Below, piece by piece: positions 30,380 to 38,969 of a stretch of DNA of 64,000 bases (position 1 is the first letter of the stretch; each line of letters starts with the position of its first letter). The translations under genes and the position numbers were made by a program. The DNA is from Thioalkalivibrio sp. XN8. GTDB lineage: Bacteria; Pseudomonadota; Gammaproteobacteria; Steroidobacterales; XN24. The DNA is taken from the NCBI RefSeq assembly GCF_011058255.1, contig NZ_JAALFH010000048.1, positions 1-64,000 of the forward strand, in the 5' to 3' direction. Below the pieces are notes generated by a model, which was given only the letters and a program-made list of their open reading frames with translations, did not search any database and was not told where the DNA came from.

Positions 30380-31030
30380 CTAGGCGGCGTGGCCGCCCTG
30401 GATCCAGGCGGTGACGACCCGGATGCCGCCGACCCAGTGGCGCAGGACAGCTTCGGCTGCCTGGTCCACTTCGCCCCGCGCCAGCAGGCGCGCGATTTCC
30501 GCGTGCTCGCTGCGCGCCTGCTCGACGTCCCGGGCGCTGCGCTCCCAGCTGCCGGCGTAGGGGCGCAGGCGGGCACGCACCCGCTCCAGCAGCTGCCCCA
30601 GTTCCCGGTTCGGATTCCGGCTCACCAGGGTCTGGTGCCAGCGCCGGTCCAGGTCGGCACGCTGCATGGGGCTGAGATGGACCGAGCCCAGCCGCTCATT
30701 GAGGGCCTCGAGCTGTGACGCGAGTTGTGGGGCCTGGGGCCCGCTGAGGCGCACCGCCAGTCCCTCGAGCGCGCCGACGACGGGGTGGAGGTTCCGCACC
30801 CGCTCGGCCGACAGCTTGGGGACCCGGAAGCCGCGGCGGGGGATCGCTTCCACCAGGCCGTCACTGGCCAGGCTGGTGAGGGCCTCGCGCAGCGGCGTGC
30901 GGCTGACGCCGAGCGCCCGGCTGATCCGCTCCTCTTCGAGCCGCTGCCCGGGCGGCAGGCGGCCATCGGCCAGCCAGTCGAGCAGCTCCTCGCGGACCTG
31001 GTCACGCAGGTTCGAACGCTGGATAGCCAT
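30380..31030 (-). CDS. GntR family (FadR/FCD type) transcriptional regulator
   Basis: 216 residues: N-terminal winged helix-turn-helix (about 5-75, LRDQVREELLDWLADGRLPPGQRLEEERISRALGVSRTPLREAL) and a shorter all-helical FCD-like C-terminal domain with His/Asp/Arg residues that may bind metal plus an organic acid. The target is not obvious; the operator candidate at 31051-31079 suggests it controls itself. Separated by a small gap from the epimerase gene. Confidence 0.9.
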   Translation of the reverse strand: MAIQRSNLRDQVREELLDWLADGRLPPGQRLEEERISRALGVSRTPLREALTSLASDGLVEAIPRRGFRVPKLSAERVRNLHPVVGALEGLAVRLSGPQAPQLASQLEALNERLGSVHLSPMQRADLDRRWHQTLVSRNPNRELGQLLERVRARLRPYAGSWERSARDVEQARSEHAEIARLLARGEVDQAAEAVLRHWVGGIRVVTAWIQGGHAA

Positions 31031-31050
31031 GGGAGCGCTCCTTCAGCTTG

Positions 31051-31079
31051 GAAATACTGTGGATTGTATACCGTATTTC
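31051..31079. promoter_or_regulatory. Candidate GntR operator
   Basis: GAAATAC and GTATTTC (31051-31057, 31073-31079) form a perfect 7-bp inverted repeat with a central GTATAC palindrome (31066-31071). This AT-rich block, 21 bp upstream of the GntR start, matches the TTGTATACAA-like sites of FCD-type regulators. Confidence 0.5.
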
Positions 31080-32001
31080 ACAGCTGGGGACTGTCCCAAG
31101 GACCGGTCCCTAGGCTGGCGGCGATGCCGGCCTCGAGCGAATCGTAGCGCGGGGTGAAACCCAGTTCCGTCCGCATCCGGCTCGTATCCACCCGCCGGCT
31201 CTCAACCAGGAACCCGCGCATGGCCGGGGATACCATCGCGAGCAGCTCTTCCAGGGGCACCTCCGGAGGCGGGGGCAGGCCGGCCGCTGCCGCCACCGCA
31301 CGGCAGTACTCGGTCGTGCTGGCATGGTTGCCGTCGCCCACGTTGAACACCCGGCACAGCCCCTGGTAATCGGCGGCCGCCAGGCAGGCGGCGGCGAGAT
31401 CATCGACATGAATCCGGTTGCCCGGCCCGGCGTCGCCAGTCCGCACGATGGGCGCCCCCTGCCGGATCCGCTCCAGTGGCAGGCGGCCGGGGCCATAGAT
31501 GCCGGGGACGCGCAGGATGCGCAGCGGCACCCCGCGTTCCCCGGCCCAGGCCAGCAGCGCCTGCTCGGCGTCGAGCCGGCGCCGGCCCCGGATTGAACCC
31601 GGCGCCGGCGACGTCTCTTCGTCCACCACTGCGCCGCCGGTGTCGCCGTAGACCCCGGTGGTGCTGAGGTAGACTAGAACCCGCGGCAAAGCCGGCAGGC
31701 CGGCAAGGAAAGCACGCAGCCGGGGATCCGTGTCGGCCGTGTCGGGTGGTGGCGCCATGTAGACCACCGCCCGGTCCCGGCACTGCTCCGGCGCCAGTCG
31801 GGCGTCGGCGCGATCGAGATCGAGCCGCACGGCGGGAATCCCGAGCGCGCGCAGGCCGGCGAGGCTTTCATCCGAGCTCGCCGTGCCGACGAAGTCGCGG
31901 TCCCGGGCCCGACAGATTTGCCACAGGCGGCGGCCGGTGTAGCCGCAGCCCACCACGGTCAGGCCGGCGGGAGCGGCCGCGGGAAGTTCTGCATGACTCA
32001 T
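31078..32001 (-). CDS. NAD-dependent epimerase/dehydratase-like (YeeZ-type SDR) protein
   Basis: 307 residues. An extended SDR Rossmann fold starts TVVGCGYTGRRLWQ (glycine-rich GxGYxG), with YLSTTGVYGDTGG as the Ser/Tyr region and PGIYGPGRLPLERI for substrate. No nucleotide-sugar pathway is adjacent; YeeZ-like SDRs are not understood. The last eight residues (GPWDSPQL) are encoded by a partial copy of the 42-nt repeat, so the normal C-terminus may be lost. The start (ATG at 32001) overlaps the divergent reductase start by 9 bp. Confidence 0.85.
   Translation of the reverse strand: MSHAELPAAAPAGLTVVGCGYTGRRLWQICRARDRDFVGTASSDESLAGLRALGIPAVRLDLDRADARLAPEQCRDRAVVYMAPPPDTADTDPRLRAFLAGLPALPRVLVYLSTTGVYGDTGGAVVDEETSPAPGSIRGRRRLDAEQALLAWAGERGVPLRILRVPGIYGPGRLPLERIRQGAPIVRTGDAGPGNRIHVDDLAAACLAAADYQGLCRVFNVGDGNHASTTEYCRAVAAAAGLPPPPEVPLEELLAMVSPAMRGFLVESRRVDTSRMRTELGFTPRYDSLEAGIAASLGTGPWDSPQL
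31085..31109. repeat. Partial copy of the 42-nt palindromic repeat
   Basis: 25 bases match the first half-plus of the palindrome at 23666-23707 with one mismatch (GGGACTGTCCC, then AAGGACCGGTCC). It falls in the 3' end of the SDR gene and supplies its last codons. Confidence 0.7.
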
Positions 32002-33012
32002 CGCGTCAGATTACAGCCAGGCGGCGAAACCTTCGAGGTTCTCGACGAGGAGTCCGTGCTCGCCGCGGGGCTGCGGGCCGGCTTGCACCTGCCGCACAGC
32101 TGCCGGGGCGGCAGCTGCGGTGCATGCGAGGCGCGAGTGCTCAGGGGCGAGCTGCGCTACCCCAACGGCCTGCCGCCCGGCATCACCGCCGACGAGGTGG
32201 CGGCCGGGCGCGCGCTGTTGTGCCAGGCGCGCGCCTGCAGCGATCTCGAGCTGGAGGCGCGGGCCCTCGAAGTGCCGGAGGAGGTGCGCATCCGCCGGCT
32301 GCCCTGCCGGGTCGAGAAGCACGAGCGCCTGTGCCACGACGTCGTGCGGATGGCGGTGAAGCTCCCGGCGCTCGACCCCTTCGTCTTCCTGCCCGGCCAA
32401 TACGTCGACTTCCTGCTGCATGGCGGGCGCCGGCGCAGCTATTCCATCGCCAGCCCGCCGCACCAGCCTGAACGGCTCGAGTTCCACGTCCGTCGTGTCG
32501 CGGGCGGCGAGTTCACGACCCAGGTGTTCGAGGAGATCGACGCCCGCTCGCTGCTGCGGCTCGAGGGGCCGCTGGGCGGGTTCTGGCTGCGCGAGGACAG
32601 CGGGCGCCCGCTGGTGATGGTGGCGGGAGGTACGGGCTTCGCGCCCATCAAGTCGATGCTGGCGCACCTGCGCCATGCCGGGGCGGTGCAGCCGGTCCGG
32701 CTCTACTGGGGCGTGCGCCGGCCGCGGGACCTCTACGAAGGGGACCTCGTGGCGCAGTGGGCGGCGGAGCACGACTGGCTGGAGTTCATCCCGGTGATGT
32801 CCGAGGCCTTGCCGGAGGATGCGTGGACGGGGCGGACCGGCTGGGTGCACCAGGCGGTGCTGGAAGATTACCCCTCGCTGGCCGGCGTGGACGTCTACGC
32901 GGCCGGTCCGCCGCCGATGATCGCCGTGATCCAGGAGCTGTTCCCGGCCCGCGGATTGCCCCAGGGACGGCTGTTCTTCGATTCTTTCGAGTTCTCCAGC
33001 CCGGCGGACTGA
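31993..33012 (+). CDS. 2Fe-2S ferredoxin-NAD(P)H flavoreductase (AscD/CDP-6-deoxyglucoseen reductase-like)
   Basis: 339 residues in three domains: an N-terminal plant-type 2Fe-2S ferredoxin (CRGGSCGACEARV with the fourth Cys in CQARA), an FAD domain (RRSYSIASPPHQ) and an NAD(P) domain (VAGGTGFAPIKSM, AAGPPPMIAV). Transfers electrons from NAD(P)H through FAD to the cluster; the acceptor is not known. Such enzymes sit next to ubiD in several gammaproteobacteria and are often named only by similarity to AscD. Start ATG 31993. Confidence 0.88.
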   Translation: MTHRVRLQPGGETFEVLDEESVLAAGLRAGLHLPHSCRGGSCGACEARVLRGELRYPNGLPPGITADEVAAGRALLCQARACSDLELEARALEVPEEVRIRRLPCRVEKHERLCHDVVRMAVKLPALDPFVFLPGQYVDFLLHGGRRRSYSIASPPHQPERLEFHVRRVAGGEFTTQVFEEIDARSLLRLEGPLGGFWLREDSGRPLVMVAGGTGFAPIKSMLAHLRHAGAVQPVRLYWGVRRPRDLYEGDLVAQWAAEHDWLEFIPVMSEALPEDAWTGRTGWVHQAVLEDYPSLAGVDVYAAGPPPMIAVIQELFPARGLPQGRLFFDSFEFSSPAD

Positions 33013-33023
33013 ACGCCGCCGCC

Positions 33024-34220
33024 TCAGCCAGCGGCGGATCGGGGCGCGGCCAGCGCGGGCGTGTCGCCGGCGGCCGCGGCCAGGCCCTTGCGAAACGCCT
33101 CGGAGGCGGCACCGGACTCGCCCAGCTGCACCAGCAGCTCGCCATAGATGCGCCAGGTTTCCGGCCGCGGCCGGATTGCGAGGCTGGTCTCGAGATAGCT
33201 GCGCGCCTTGCCCCACAGCTCGTTCTTCAGGCACAGCCGCCCGCAGGCCAGCAGCAGCTCGGCATCCTCGGGCCGCTGGGTGAGCCACTTCTCCAGAACC
33301 GCCAGCTGGGCCGCCGGGTCCTTGGTCTCGAGGCGGCCGTAAAGCCCTACCAGCTGCGGCGCCCACTCGGATTTCAAAGCCTTGCGCAGCACGGCCTCTG
33401 CCTCTCCGGCGAGCCCGAGCTGCGCCGCGCGGCGGGCATAGGCCTCGATGAGCTCCGGTCGCTGGCGCAGCCGGCGCGCGCGGCTTTTCCATGCGGCTTC
33501 CAGCGCGGCCGCATCGCCCGCCTTCTCCAGGGCCGCGCGGGCGGCGCGGACCTCGAGCTGTTGCAGGGCCTCGTCGTCGAGCACTTTCGCGCTGCGCAGG
33601 CGCGGCAGCAGGGCCTCCAGCCCCTGCCAGTCGCGCAGCTGTTCCAGCGCGCGCGCCTGGAGCGTCAAGCCGCGCGGGTGGGCCGGGCTGGTCTGCTCGA
33701 GCCGCTGCAGCGTCGCCAGCGCTTCTTCCAGCTGGCCGCTGTCCAGCTGCAGCTCCGCCTGCGTCAGCAGCACCGCGGGCGTGGCGGCCGGGTCGGCCTC
33801 GTAAGCCAGCCGCAGCCACTCGTCGCGCCGGTCCACCGCCGCCTGGTGCTGGGCCGCCCGCGCGGCGGAGAGGTAGCCGGCCAGGGACGCAGGCCCGCGC
33901 GCGGCGCGCCCGAGCAGCCGCTCGCCGCGGCTCCACTGGCCTTCGGCGATGGCAGCGAAAGCCTGGTCCAGGTGGCGCTGGGTCCGGCGGGCACGGTACT
34001 CGCCGACGGCCTCGCCCATGCGCCGCGGGGCGCGGACGAGCCAGATGACCAGCCGCACGGCCGCGTAAAGCAGGAGCAGTGCGATCACCAGTCCCGGCAC
34101 GGAGGTTTCCACGGTCCAGCCGCGGATGTCGATCAGCACGTAACCCTGGTCCCCGAGCAGCCAGTGCGCGCTAATCGCCCCGAGGGCGAGCGCCACCAGC
34201 AGGAGGATGCCCCAGCGCAT
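33024..34220 (-). CDS. hemY: Heme biosynthesis-associated TPR protein HemY
   Basis: 398 residues, HemY N-domain plus TPR repeats: two N-terminal helices (about 2-20 and 42-65) anchor it in the inner membrane, followed by repeated helical TPR-like units through residue ~380. Not the protoporphyrinogen oxidase also called HemY; a role in heme delivery or in organizing the pathway is proposed. Immediately follows hemX. Confidence 0.9.
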   Translation of the reverse strand: MRWGILLLVALALGAISAHWLLGDQGYVLIDIRGWTVETSVPGLVIALLLLYAAVRLVIWLVRAPRRMGEAVGEYRARRTQRHLDQAFAAIAEGQWSRGERLLGRAARGPASLAGYLSAARAAQHQAAVDRRDEWLRLAYEADPAATPAVLLTQAELQLDSGQLEEALATLQRLEQTSPAHPRGLTLQARALEQLRDWQGLEALLPRLRSAKVLDDEALQQLEVRAARAALEKAGDAAALEAAWKSRARRLRQRPELIEAYARRAAQLGLAGEAEAVLRKALKSEWAPQLVGLYGRLETKDPAAQLAVLEKWLTQRPEDAELLLACGRLCLKNELWGKARSYLETSLAIRPRPETWRIYGELLVQLGESGAASEAFRKGLAAAAGDTPALAAPRSAAG

Positions 34221-35429
34221 CTAGTTTCCGGTCCCCACGCCGCGCAGCAGCGCCAGCGAGCGAGAGATCTCCGGCCACTGCGGCTCGATATCGCGCTGCT
34301 GCAGCTCTTCGACGGCAGCGAGCACGGCAGCCACCGCCGGGTCGCCGGCCTCGAAGTACTCGACCAGCGCAGCCCGGGCGCTCGCCAGCCCGGCCGCATA
34401 GTTGGCGCTGTCGCCCGCCAGCACGGCGAGCCGGGCGCTCTTCAGGTCGAGTTCGACGTTGCGGTAGAGAAAGAACGACTCGTCCGGGGCCAGCAGGGGC
34501 GCCGCGGGCTGGTCGCTGCGCCGGACCCTGAACAACCCGGCAGCGGCGCCGCGCACCCGGGCCACGAACCGTTCCCACCCGCTGGCCGCAATCTCGTCGC
34601 CCGGCGCGCCGTCGACGGGCGGCGGCGCCAGGCTGCCCCGCAGCGGCAGGCCCTCGATACGATCGGCCAGGCTGGCAAGGCGCATGGCGATGCCGGCATG
34701 GTCGATCCCCGCGACGGCCTCGACCGCCGCGATTTCGTCGTTGACGGCCGCCCGCACCTCGGCCAGCGCCGGCTCGTCCATGCGGGCGATACGCCGGTCG
34801 GCTTCGCGCAGCGCCGCCAGCGCGATGCGCGGGTTGTCCGCCAGGTGCAGCTCCCGGTCCGCCAGCAGCAGCAGGTACTCCAGTTCCGCCAGCGAGGGGG
34901 CGCGCGCCGGGCCGGCGTCCACCTGCGCCAGTGATTCGAGGCGCTCGCGGACCGCCGCCACCTGTCGTTGCACCTGCTGTTCCAGGGTCGCGACGGCCCG
35001 GCCGCGCTCCGCCTGGGCGTCCTCCAGGGCGGCGAGCCGACGACGCAACGCATCTTCTTCGGCGCGAAGCTCCGCCAGCTCGCCGGCAGTCTCGGCTGCG
35101 CGCGTAGCAGCCGCCGCCCTTGCGGTCTGCGCCTCTTGTTGCAGCCAGTAGAGGTAACCGGCGCCGCCGGCCGCCGCCAGTGCGACCAGCAATGCCAGCA
35201 GCGCCACGCCGCCGCCGCGCCGTTCGCTGCGGCCGGTTTCGGGCCGCGGATCGCGGGGCGGGGGCGGAGGTGGGGGGGCCGTCGTGTCGCCCAGCAGGGG
35301 GGAAGATTCGGGGGCCTCGGCGGCTTCGGGGCCGGGTTCGGCCGGGGCGCTGCTCTCGGCACTCTCGGTGTCGGGCGCTTTCGAGCCGATGGCGTCGTCC
35401 CTGGGTTCGTCAGTCCGGGAATCGTTCAT
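34221..35429 (-). CDS. hemX: HemX family protein
   Basis: 402 residues. N-terminal low-complexity acidic/Pro region (PPPPPPPRD), one transmembrane helix (about 75-95), then a long coiled coil (AETAGELAELRAEEDALRRRLAALED) and a helical C-terminal domain. In E. coli, HemX (once called a uroporphyrinogen methyltransferase) is a membrane protein of unclear function encoded between hemD and hemY, exactly as here. ATG at 35429 overlaps hemD by 4 bp; the open frame upstream is a shadow. Confidence 0.9.
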   Translation of the reverse strand: MNDSRTDEPRDDAIGSKAPDTESAESSAPAEPGPEAAEAPESSPLLGDTTAPPPPPPPRDPRPETGRSERRGGGVALLALLVALAAAGGAGYLYWLQQEAQTARAAAATRAAETAGELAELRAEEDALRRRLAALEDAQAERGRAVATLEQQVQRQVAAVRERLESLAQVDAGPARAPSLAELEYLLLLADRELHLADNPRIALAALREADRRIARMDEPALAEVRAAVNDEIAAVEAVAGIDHAGIAMRLASLADRIEGLPLRGSLAPPPVDGAPGDEIAASGWERFVARVRGAAAGLFRVRRSDQPAAPLLAPDESFFLYRNVELDLKSARLAVLAGDSANYAAGLASARAALVEYFEAGDPAVAAVLAAVEELQQRDIEPQWPEISRSLALLRGVGTGN

Positions 35430-36223
35430 TCCTTCGCTCCCGTCCGGTCTGTCGCCAGGGCCGCATGCCAGCGGGCGATGGCCTCGGCGAGGCTGTGGTC
35501 GTCGGGCCCGTCCGCCAGGATCCGGTCGGCGTCGTGGCCCCACTCTGTCGCAATTTGTAACACACGCTCGCTCACGGTCACCAGCGGCGTCCGCCGGATC
35601 AATGCCTCGCCCTCGCGTCCCAGCATGCCGCACAGGTTGTGGAACACGTCGCCGCTGGTGGCGGTGAAAACGTGGATCTCGCCCCCGGCCCAGCGGTCGA
35701 GGATGATCTGGCGGCGGTCCGGGTCCAGCGTGGCCTGCGCCCGCCGGTAGACGTCGAGGAAGCGCACCCGAGCGCCGCGCTCCTTCAGCCCCGCCGCCAG
35801 GGCCTCGCGCCCCCCCTCGCCGCGGATGATGAAGACCCGGACGCCGGCGAGATTCTCCAGCTCGGGCTGCGCCAGCAGGTCTTCGGACGTGAATCCGGCC
35901 GGGCGCACGTCCGGCTGCAGCCCGAGCTCGGCCAGGGCCTTGGCGGTGGAGGGCCCGATGGCCGCGATGCGCGGGCGCGGCTGCGGCAGGTACCGGGCGC
36001 CCCAGGCGACGGCATTGCGGCTGGTGAAGACCACCAGGCCGCCGGCCGGCACGGTAGACAGCTCGGCCAGCTCGGAGGTGTCGGGCTGGACCGGCTGGAT
36101 ATTGATGCTGGGCATGAGGATGGCCTCGCCGCCCCGCGACTCGATCGCCTGCACGAGGTCCTCGCCCAGCCCCTGGGGCCGGGTGACCAGCACTGTCACG
36201 CCGCGGAGGCTGGTCGCCGTCAT
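35426..36223 (-). CDS. hemD: Uroporphyrinogen-III synthase
   Basis: 265-residue HemD: cyclises hydroxymethylbilane with inversion of ring D to make uroporphyrinogen III. Two-lobed fold with TSRNAVAWGARYL, AAIGPSTAKALAELG, TATSGDVFHNLCGML and LVTVSERVLQIATEWG. The family is poorly conserved, so identification leans on neighbours (hemC before, hemX-hemY after). ATG 36223; a 4-bp gap to hemC. Confidence 0.92.
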   Translation of the reverse strand: MTATSLRGVTVLVTRPQGLGEDLVQAIESRGGEAILMPSINIQPVQPDTSELAELSTVPAGGLVVFTSRNAVAWGARYLPQPRPRIAAIGPSTAKALAELGLQPDVRPAGFTSEDLLAQPELENLAGVRVFIIRGEGGREALAAGLKERGARVRFLDVYRRAQATLDPDRRQIILDRWAGGEIHVFTATSGDVFHNLCGMLGREGEALIRRTPLVTVSERVLQIATEWGHDADRILADGPDDHSLAEAIARWHAALATDRTGAKE

Positions 36224-36227
36224 CCGC

Positions 36228-37145
36228 TCAGCGGTCCTGGAGCAGCGCTGCCGCTCCGCGGTCGAAGAGGTCCTGCGCCAGCGCCGCGCCGATGGCCGCG
36301 GCCTCGCTCGCCGGGCCGCGCCGCTCCCCGCGCAGGACGGAGGCGCCGTCATGCGTCGCGACCAGGCCGCGCAGCCACAGCTCATCGCCCTCGATCACGG
36401 CGAACCCGGCCACCGGCGATTCGCAGCTCGCGCCCAGCCCCCCGGCAAAGGCCCGCTCCGCGTCGACGCACCGGCGCGTGTCCGGGTGCTCGAGCGCGGC
36501 CACCAGGGTCGCCACCTCCGCGTTGCTGTCCAGCGCTTCGATGCCGACGGCGCCCTGGCCCACGGCCGGCAGCGATACCTCGCAGGGCAGGAAGCCGGCG
36601 ATCCGTTCGGCCAGGCCGAGCCGCTTGAGGCCGGCCGCCGCCAGCAGGATGGCGGCGAAGTGGCCGTGATCCAGCTTGCGCAGCCGCGTCTCGACATTGC
36701 CCCGCACCGGCTCGACCGCCAAATCGGGGCGGGCGTGGCGAAGCTGGGCCTGCCGCCGCAGGCTCGAGGTGCCGACGACGCCGCCGGCGGGGATGTCGGC
36801 GATATTGAGGTAGTCGGCCGACACCAGCGCATCCCGCGGGTCCTCGCGTTCCAGCACGGCGGCGATCCCGAAGCCGGCCGGCATCTCGGCCGGGACATCC
36901 TTCATGGAGTGCACGGCGATATCGGCCCGTCCTTCCAGCATCGCGGTCTCGAGTTCCTTGATGAACAGGCCCTTGCCGCCGATCTTGGCCAGCGTGGTGT
37001 CCAGGATCTGGTCGCCCTTGGTGGTCATGGGCACGAGTTCCACGGTCAGGCCGGGATGGTGGCGGCACAGTTCGGCGGCGACGTGCTCCGCCTGCCACAT
37101 GGCGAGCCGGCTCTCCCGAGTCGCGATCCTGATGGTCCTGTTCAT
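36228..37145 (-). CDS. hemC: Porphobilinogen deaminase (hydroxymethylbilane synthase)
   Basis: 305 residues; polymerises four porphobilinogens using a dipyrromethane cofactor bound to Cys241 (GLGASCESPVAG). Catalytic Asp83 is in VHSMKDVP; RESRLAMWQAEHVAAEL, GTSSLRRQAQL and RGNVETRLRKLD are also typical. ATG overlaps the algR stop by 4 bp, so heme genes are read with the two-component pair. Confidence 0.97.
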   Translation of the reverse strand: MNRTIRIATRESRLAMWQAEHVAAELCRHHPGLTVELVPMTTKGDQILDTTLAKIGGKGLFIKELETAMLEGRADIAVHSMKDVPAEMPAGFGIAAVLEREDPRDALVSADYLNIADIPAGGVVGTSSLRRQAQLRHARPDLAVEPVRGNVETRLRKLDHGHFAAILLAAAGLKRLGLAERIAGFLPCEVSLPAVGQGAVGIEALDSNAEVATLVAALEHPDTRRCVDAERAFAGGLGASCESPVAGFAVIEGDELWLRGLVATHDGASVLRGERRGPASEAAAIGAALAQDLFDRGAAALLQDR

Positions 37146-37870
37146 CCCGACTGTATCCTCCTGCGCAGCTCCGGCGCGTGCCGGCGGCTGACTGCCAATG
37201 GTTCCGCGACGCCCTCGATCCGCACGACCAGCTGGCCGCCCTCGCCCCGTTCGATTGCCGCCAGGTGCCGGAGCGCCACCAGCGCGTTACGGTGGATGCG
37301 CACGAAATCGTCCGCGAACTCGCTCTCGAGGTCCTTCAGGGACTCGTCGATCAGGTCCCTGCCGGCCTCATGGTAGACCGTCACGTACTTCTGGTCGGCC
37401 TGGAAAAACCGAATTGTATCAACCGGGATCAGTTGCAGCGCGTCGCCGAGCCGGGCGGCGATGCGTTGCCGGCGCGCGCCGGCGCCGGGGCCCAGCGCAT
37501 CGAGCTGCGGCCGGGTGAGCCGCGCGGCCCGGGCCAGCGCGGCTGCGAGGCGCTCGCGGCGCACGGGCTTGAGCAGGTAGCCGACGGCCTGGGCCTCGAA
37601 GGCCTCGATGGCGAAGGCGTCGTAGGCGGTGACGAAGATCACGGCCGGCGGGGCCTCGAGCGCGGCGAGGTGCCGGGCGGCTTCGAGTCCCTGCATCCCC
37701 GGCATCCGGATGTCCAGCAGCACCACGTCCGGCTGCAGCGCCACTGCTTCGCTCAGGCAGGTCTCGCCGCTGTCCGCCTCGCCGACGACCTCGTGCTCGC
37801 CCATCTTGGCCAGCAGCGCGCGCAGGCGATCACGCGCCAGGGCCTCGTCGTCGACCAGCAGGATCCTCAC
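37142..37870 (-). CDS. algR: LytTR response regulator (AlgR-like)
   Basis: 242 residues: N-terminal receiver (phospho-acceptor Asp53, acidic DDE at 7-9) and a C-terminal LytTR DNA-binding domain (RFFQADQKYVTVYHEAGRDLIDESLKDLE...FVRIHRNALVALRHLAAIE). AlgR of Pseudomonas controls alginate, type IV pili and other traits and is also encoded just upstream of hemC, so the order supports this assignment. Regulon here unknown. Confidence 0.93.
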   Translation of the reverse strand: MRILLVDDEALARDRLRALLAKMGEHEVVGEADSGETCLSEAVALQPDVVLLDIRMPGMQGLEAARHLAALEAPPAVIFVTAYDAFAIEAFEAQAVGYLLKPVRRERLAAALARAARLTRPQLDALGPGAGARRQRIAARLGDALQLIPVDTIRFFQADQKYVTVYHEAGRDLIDESLKDLESEFADDFVRIHRNALVALRHLAAIERGEGGQLVVRIEGVAEPLAVSRRHAPELRRRIQSG

Positions 37871-38949
37871 GGCTGCTCCTCAGCCGGGAATCGCAGCACC
37901 ACGCGGTAACTCTCTCCCTGCGGGCCGGCTTCTACCGAGGCCCGCGTGCCCCAGGCCAGCTCGAAACGCTGGCGCAGGTTGTCGAGTGCGATCCGGTTGC
38001 CCTCGCGCGGCCCGCCGTTGCCGCCTGCGCCGGCGGGCAGGGGATTCTCGATCGACAGCTCGACGATGCCATCGACGCAGCGGCCGGTGATGATTACGGT
38101 GCCGCCGCCCGGCCGGGGCTCGATGCCGTGGTAGATCGCGTTCTCCAGCAGCGGCTGAACCGACAGGGCGGGAATGCGGGCGCGGGTCGGCAGGTCCTCG
38201 AGGCGCCAGCGGACCTGGAGCCGCTCGCCGAGCCGGTGCTGCTCGACGCGCTGGTAGGTGCGCGAGAGCTCCAGTTCCTCCCGCAGGGTGACGGTGCTGG
38301 CGGCGTCCGACAGCGAGGCGCGGAACAGGTCGGCAAGGTCTTCCACCGCTTCTTCGGCCCGGGCCGGGTCGCTGCGGGTCAGCGCGGCGATGGTGTTCAT
38401 GCTGTTGAACAAAAAATGCGGCCGCATGCGCGCCTGCAGCGCGCGGATGCGCGAACGCGCTTCTTCGCGGACCTGGCGCCGCCACTGGGCGGTGACCCAG
38501 AAATAGCGCAGCAACAGCCCCGTGAAGATGGCCGCAATCGCCAGGTTGGCGAGCAGGAACTCGGACAGTGCCCCGGGTTCGCCGCCGAGCAGCACCGGCA
38601 TGCCCTGCCAGTTGCCGGCCAGCCACCAGGCGCCGACCGATACCAGCGACACCGCCAGCAGCACGATGGCCAGGGCCGCGGTGCTGGTGGCGACGGGTCC
38701 CCGCCCGGCGAACAGCCGCCGCGTCCAGCACAGCAGCGCGGCCGACAGCAGGGTGCACCAGAGCAGGAACAGGGAAATGCGGCCGAGCGCGTCCCAGAAC
38801 CGGTCGCTCGATTCGTAGCGGGCCAGCGCCAGCAGGATCGCCACCAGCTGCGCCAGCAGCACGACCGCCAGCGCTACTCGCGCGGAGCAGAAATCGGGCA
38901 GGAAGGGCCCGTCGCTGGGGCGGGCCTGGCGTGACTCGTGCGGCTCCAT
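37867..38949 (-). CDS. algZ: LytS-type sensor histidine kinase (AlgZ/FimS-like)
   Basis: 360 residues. Four predicted N-terminal transmembrane helices (residues ~25-150), then a HisKA_LytS (His_kinase) domain: phospho-His178 in RMRPHFLFNSMNTIAAL, and N-box LLENAIYHGIEP and a Gly-rich ATP lid at the end. Partner of the overlapping LytTR regulator. FimS of Pseudomonas lacks some catalytic motifs; here the N-box and H-box look intact. Confidence 0.92.
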   Translation of the reverse strand: MEPHESRQARPSDGPFLPDFCSARVALAVVLLAQLVAILLALARYESSDRFWDALGRISLFLLWCTLLSAALLCWTRRLFAGRGPVATSTAALAIVLLAVSLVSVGAWWLAGNWQGMPVLLGGEPGALSEFLLANLAIAAIFTGLLLRYFWVTAQWRRQVREEARSRIRALQARMRPHFLFNSMNTIAALTRSDPARAEEAVEDLADLFRASLSDAASTVTLREELELSRTYQRVEQHRLGERLQVRWRLEDLPTRARIPALSVQPLLENAIYHGIEPRPGGGTVIITGRCVDGIVELSIENPLPAGAGGNGGPREGNRIALDNLRQRFELAWGTRASVEAGPQGESYRVVLRFPAEEQP

Positions 38950-38969
38950 GGGGGTCGCGCTGGCGCGAC

